A DNA stretch of 16,244 nt from an uncultured Clostridia bacterium (GTDB lineage Bacteria; Bacillota; Clostridia; TANB77; CAG-508). Position 1 is the first letter of the stretch, and every line of letters starts with the position of its first letter. Below the pieces are notes generated by a model. The model was not told where the DNA came from. It saw only the letters and a program-made list of their open reading frames with translations, and did no database searches. This document shows, piece by piece, positions 13,616 through 16,244 of this stretch. The DNA is taken from NCBI GenBank assembly GCA_934169725.1, contig CAKPOF010000012.1:1-16244 (forward strand), read 5' to 3'. A program made the translations under genes and the position numbers.

Positions 13616-14479
13616 ATGAGTGGGATTTTAGAAGAAACACAATTTATAATGAAAAAATATAAAATAAGAGCAAATAAATCATTAGGCCAAAATTTTTTGA
13701 TAAACCAAAATGTAGTAGATAATATAGTAGGATGTAGTAATATAACAAAAGATGATTTAGTAATAGAGATAGGACCAGGATTAGGAACATTAACAAAGGA
13801 ATTACTAGAAAAAGCAGGTAAAGTTATATGTATAGAACTAGATAAAAAAATGGTAAAAATTTTGACAGAAAGATTTTCTTTATATGATAATTTTGAACTA
13901 ATAAATAATGATGTGTTACAAGTTAAACTAAATAAGATAATAAGTGAAGAAAAAGAAAAGCATGGATATAAATCAGCAAAAATAGTAGCAAATTTACCAT
14001 ATTATATAACAACACCAATTATTATGAAATTATTAGAAGATAGATTAGATTTAGAAAGTATAACAGTAATGATACAAAAAGAAGTTGCAGACAGATTAAT
14101 AGCAACACCAGGTGAAAAAAATACAGGAGCTATAACATATTCTGTATACTATTATGCTACATCAGAAGCAATATTAGAAGTACCAAATGACTCATTTATA
14201 CCAGAACCAGAAGTAACATCAAAAGTAATTAAATTAACTTTAAGAAAAGAACCTCCCGTAGAAGTAAAGAGCAAAGGTGTTATGTTTAAAATAATAAAAA
14301 GTGCATTTATGCAAAGGAGAAAAACATTATTAAATGCACTAACAAATACAAAAGTTTTTATGTCAAAAGAAGAGGGAATAAAAATTTTGAATGAATTAGG
14401 TTTAGACGAAAACATTAGAGCAGAAAAATTAACATTAAAAAACTTTGCAGAAATAACTAACAAAATATTGGAAGATTAA
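13616..14479 (+). CDS. rsmA: 16S rRNA dimethyladenosine transferase
   Basis: Also KsgA. It dimethylates two adjacent adenines (A1518/A1519 in E. coli numbering) in the 3' hairpin of 16S rRNA during small-subunit assembly, using S-adenosylmethionine. The 287 residues show KSLGQNFL (21-28), the SAM motif EIGPGLGTLT (51-60), the adenosine-contacting IELDKKM, and the catalytic motif NLPY at 126-129. The C-terminal helical domain contains AFMQRRKTLLNAL. ATG 13616 is preferred over 13607 because AAGGA at 13602-13606 is 9 bases from it but only a base away from the other. murA follows after 63 bases with no obvious terminator between. Confidence 0.95.
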   Translation: MSGILEETQFIMKKYKIRANKSLGQNFLINQNVVDNIVGCSNITKDDLVIEIGPGLGTLTKELLEKAGKVICIELDKKMVKILTERFSLYDNFELINNDVLQVKLNKIISEEKEKHGYKSAKIVANLPYYITTPIIMKLLEDRLDLESITVMIQKEVADRLIATPGEKNTGAITYSVYYYATSEAILEVPNDSFIPEPEVTSKVIKLTLRKEPPVEVKSKGVMFKIIKSAFMQRRKTLLNALTNTKVFMSKEEGIKILNELGLDENIRAEKLTLKNFAEITNKILED

Positions 14480-14542
14480 AAATATAAACACTTTTTATGT
14501 AAAGGATTCATAATATATAACAAAAACAAAAGGAGGAAAATA

Positions 14543-14899
14543 ATGTCTAATTACATAATAAAAGGTGGAAATAAATTAGAGGGAATTGTTAGAATATCTG
14601 GTTCTAAAAATTCAAGTTTACCAATAATTGCTGCTACCATATTAAATGGAGGAGAAACAACTTTATATAATGTACCAAATATTCATGATACACAAAAGAT
14701 GTTTGAAATATTAGAGACAATAGGAGGAACAGTTACTAAAAAGAAAAATAAAGTAATAATAAATACAAAAAATATAAATAAATTTGAAATACCAGAGGAA
14801 TTAATGAGTCAAATGAGGTCTTCTGTAATTTTTGCAGGAAGCTTATTAGGAAGACACAGAAAGTGTATACTATCATATCCAGGAGGTTGTGATAGTTGA
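14543..14899 (+). pseudogene. murA: UDP-GlcNAc enolpyruvyl transferase, N-terminal fragment
   Basis: MurA performs the first committed step of peptidoglycan synthesis. The fragment has a normal start (AAAGGAGGA SD) and the conserved GSKNSSLP with K22 and N23. It also has MRSS with R92 and YPGGC with C116, matching the catalytic Cys115 of E. coli. It diverges two codons after that cysteine (GCDS-stop), where the family continues with IG-RP-DLH. About 300 of roughly 420 residues are missing, including most of both domains, so it cannot be active. The sequence after about 14893 is unrelated and leads into a response regulator gene. An intact murA must exist elsewhere if this is a real locus, or the contig is chimeric here. 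Confidence 0.9.
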
Positions 14900-14948
14900 T
14901 GGATACATTATAAAATAAAAGATTAAAAAATACGAGGAGGCAGACTGT

Positions 14949-15431
14949 ATGCACATTTTAATAATAGAAGATGAATACCCATTAGCTGATGCAATTTCTG
15001 AAACATTAAAAAAAGAAAAATTTAATGTAGATATAATAACAGATGGTTTGGATGGGGAAAATGAAGCTTTAACAGGAATATATGATTTAATATTATTAGA
15101 TGTTATGCTTCCTGGAAAAGATGGCTTTGAAATATTAAAATCAATAAAACAGGAAAAAGTAAAAATTCCAATAATAATGCTTACTGCTAAATCTCAAATT
15201 AATGATAAATTAGAAGGGCTAGAAAATGGAGCAGATGATTATATAACTAAACCATTTCACACTAGAGAATTAGTGGCAAGAGTAAAAAATCTTTTAAAGA
15301 GAGTAAATGATATTGACAATATGAATAAATTAGAATTTGGTGATTTGACTTTGAATTTAGATACTTGTCAAATATATTGCAAATATTACAACAAGTGGAA
15401 AAGGTGCAAATGCTGTATTTGCAACAGGTGA
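14949..15431 (+). pseudogene. OmpR-family response regulator, truncated in the DNA-binding domain
   Basis: The receiver domain is complete: MHILIIEDEYPLADAIS with E7/D8, phospho-acceptor D51 in LLDVMLPGKDG, T79 and K101 in ITKPF. The start is well supported by GAGGAGG 8 bases before the ATG. The winged-helix domain begins normally with LEFGDLTLNLDTCQIYCK (to about residue 145) and is then replaced by a cysteine-rich run (KWKRCKCCICNR) read out of frame from the following surface-protein fragment. About 80 residues with the recognition helix are missing. The upstream 50 bases have no strong promoter. It differs from the regulator at 6980-7714, so it is not a local duplicate. Confidence 0.88.
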
Positions 15432-16071
15432 GAATGCAAAAGTATATGTAAAAGATACAACAATAAAAACAACAGGAGAATCATCTTCAAGAGGATTGGA
15501 TAGTACTTATGGAGGATATATAGAAGCAGATAATGTAGATATTTCTACAGAAGGTGGAAGTTGTGCAACACTTGCAACAGATAGAGGTGAAGGTACAGGA
15601 ACATTTGAAAGTAAAAATTCTACATTAGAAATATCAGAAGATTCAGACTATTATAACACAGCCCCATTATTTTGGGTAACAAATACAAAAGCAATTATAA
15701 ATCTTGAAAAAAATACATTGAAATATGGAAGTAATGTATTACTAAAAATTGAAGGAACAAGTGAATGGGGAAAATCAGGCTCAAATGGTGGAAATACTAC
15801 TTTTAATATGACAAACCAAGATGCCGAGGGAGATATTGAGGTTGATAATATAAGTTCTCTAGAAATGAATGTAAAAGATGAAAGTAAATTAACAACATGT
15901 ATAAATAGTGAAAATACAGCAAAAAATATAACTTTAAATATTGATAGTTCATCAAAATTGACTTTAACAGGTGATTGTTATGTTACAAGTTTAACAGATG
16001 AAGATACAACATACAGTAATATTGATTTTAATGGATATACACTATATGTAAATGGAACAGCAATTAATTAG
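15379..16071 (+). pseudogene. C-terminal fragment of a secreted, beta-helix-like surface protein
   Basis: The frame is open from 15361 and the protein-like sequence starts near 15379 (ANITTSGKGANAVFATGENA). It is rich in Thr, Ser, Asn, Asp and Gly, with short repeated strands such as VYVKDTTIKTTG, YIEADNVDISTEGG, ESKNSTLEIS and LNIDSSSKLTLTG, the pattern of parallel beta-helix or adhesin-like exoproteins of gut Firmicutes. It ends normally with NIDFNGYTLYVNGTAIN and a terminator. No start codon, SD or signal peptide belongs to it; the TTG at 15496 is only an internal codon. The N-terminal part was lost at the junction with the response regulator. The ligand or function is unknown. Confidence 0.7.
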
Positions 16072-16094
16072 TAACCTCTGAAATATTATATACT

Positions 16095-16128
16095 AAAAAG
16101 CTTTAAGAATAATTCTTAGAGCTTTTTT
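16095..16128 (+). terminator. terminator after the surface-protein fragment
   Basis: AAAAAGCT-T-TAAGAA pairs with TTCTTA-G-AGCTTTTT, one T-G wobble, 3-base loop, followed by T. It lies 24 bases after the stop codon. Confidence 0.85.
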
Positions 16129-16151
16129 AACCTTTAAATAGTTGATTTTTG

Positions 16152-16244
16152 GTAAATAAATTCCTAGAGTTGATTACTCTAGGACGTTTTTTCTAATTAA
16201 AAGTATAACAATAAAAATGTGTAATATCAAGAGTTTTATAAAAG
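16152..16244 (+). repeat. dispersed terminator-plus-leader repeat, copy 2 (runs to window end)
   Basis: Same block order as 1031-1120: GTAAATAAA, CCTAGAGT / ACTCTAGG hairpin (arms 16163-16170 and 16176-16183, loop TGATT here against GTGGT there), TTTTTTCTAATT, AAAAGTATAACAATAAAAA, then TTTTATAAAA. It follows another terminator, so it is not needed to end the surface gene. It may extend past the window. Confidence 0.7.

Noticed and set aside
14152..14463. Minus-strand reading frame of 103 codons inside rsmA
   Set aside because: It is antisense to the conserved C-terminal part of rsmA and is a composition shadow.
15496..16071. A complete 191-residue protein starting at TTG 15496
   Set aside because: The same protein pattern continues upstream to about 15379 in the same frame and no SD precedes the TTG, so this is an internal codon of a truncated gene.

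Overview
The window reads as chromosomal DNA of a strictly anaerobic, very AT-rich Gram-positive bacterium of the Clostridia, probably an uncultured gut lineage (inference). The reasons are strong AT bias with AGA as the usual arginine codon, canonical AAGGAGG ribosome binding sites, the Firmicutes gene pair holB-ricT, a four-subunit pyruvate:ferredoxin oxidoreductase, the non-mevalonate isoprenoid genes ispG-ispH, a PASTA-type class B penicillin-binding protein, and BspA-like and beta-helix-like surface protein fragments.

Layout. 1-972 is the 3' end of a DUF285/BspA-like surface protein. 973-1686 is a gene-poor stretch with a strong terminator, a remnant of an LRR/BspA gene (1193-1450), one end of a dispersed repeat and a structured intergenic motif. 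1687-3688 (+) is a compact operon holB-ricT-ferredoxin; the 56-residue ferredoxin sits at 3518-3688. 3746-6795 (-) is the operon porG-porD-porA-porB, convergent with it and sharing a bidirectional terminator. 6980-7714 (+) is an orphan OmpR-family response regulator, followed by a hairpin-rich spacer holding a second copy of the structured motif. 7974-9968 (+) is ispG-ispH. 10145-10771 (+) is a PD-(D/E)XK transposase/nuclease-family protein with a changed catalytic position. 10899-13227 (-) is a class B PBP broken by a one-base frameshift. 13365-13510 is a palindromic MITE-like repeat. 13616-14479 (+) is rsmA.

From 14543 to 16071 three unrelated gene fragments follow one another: murA cut just after its catalytic cysteine, a response regulator cut inside its DNA-binding domain, and the C-terminal part of a secreted repeat-rich protein without a start. 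This is either a real rearrangement or a chimeric assembly. The last 93 bases repeat the terminator-plus-leader sequence found after the first surface protein, so both ends of the window carry a surface-protein tail followed by the same repeat.

Functionally the intact genes are housekeeping: DNA replication (holB), RNase Y specificity (ricT), pyruvate oxidation to acetyl-CoA with ferredoxin reduction (porGDAB), isoprenoid precursor synthesis by Fe-S enzymes (ispG, ispH), ribosome maturation (rsmA) and cell-wall synthesis (PBP, murA fragment). I see no CRISPR array, tRNA, rRNA, prophage or recognisable defence system. The unusual material is in the repeats, the structured intergenic motif and the broken genes.
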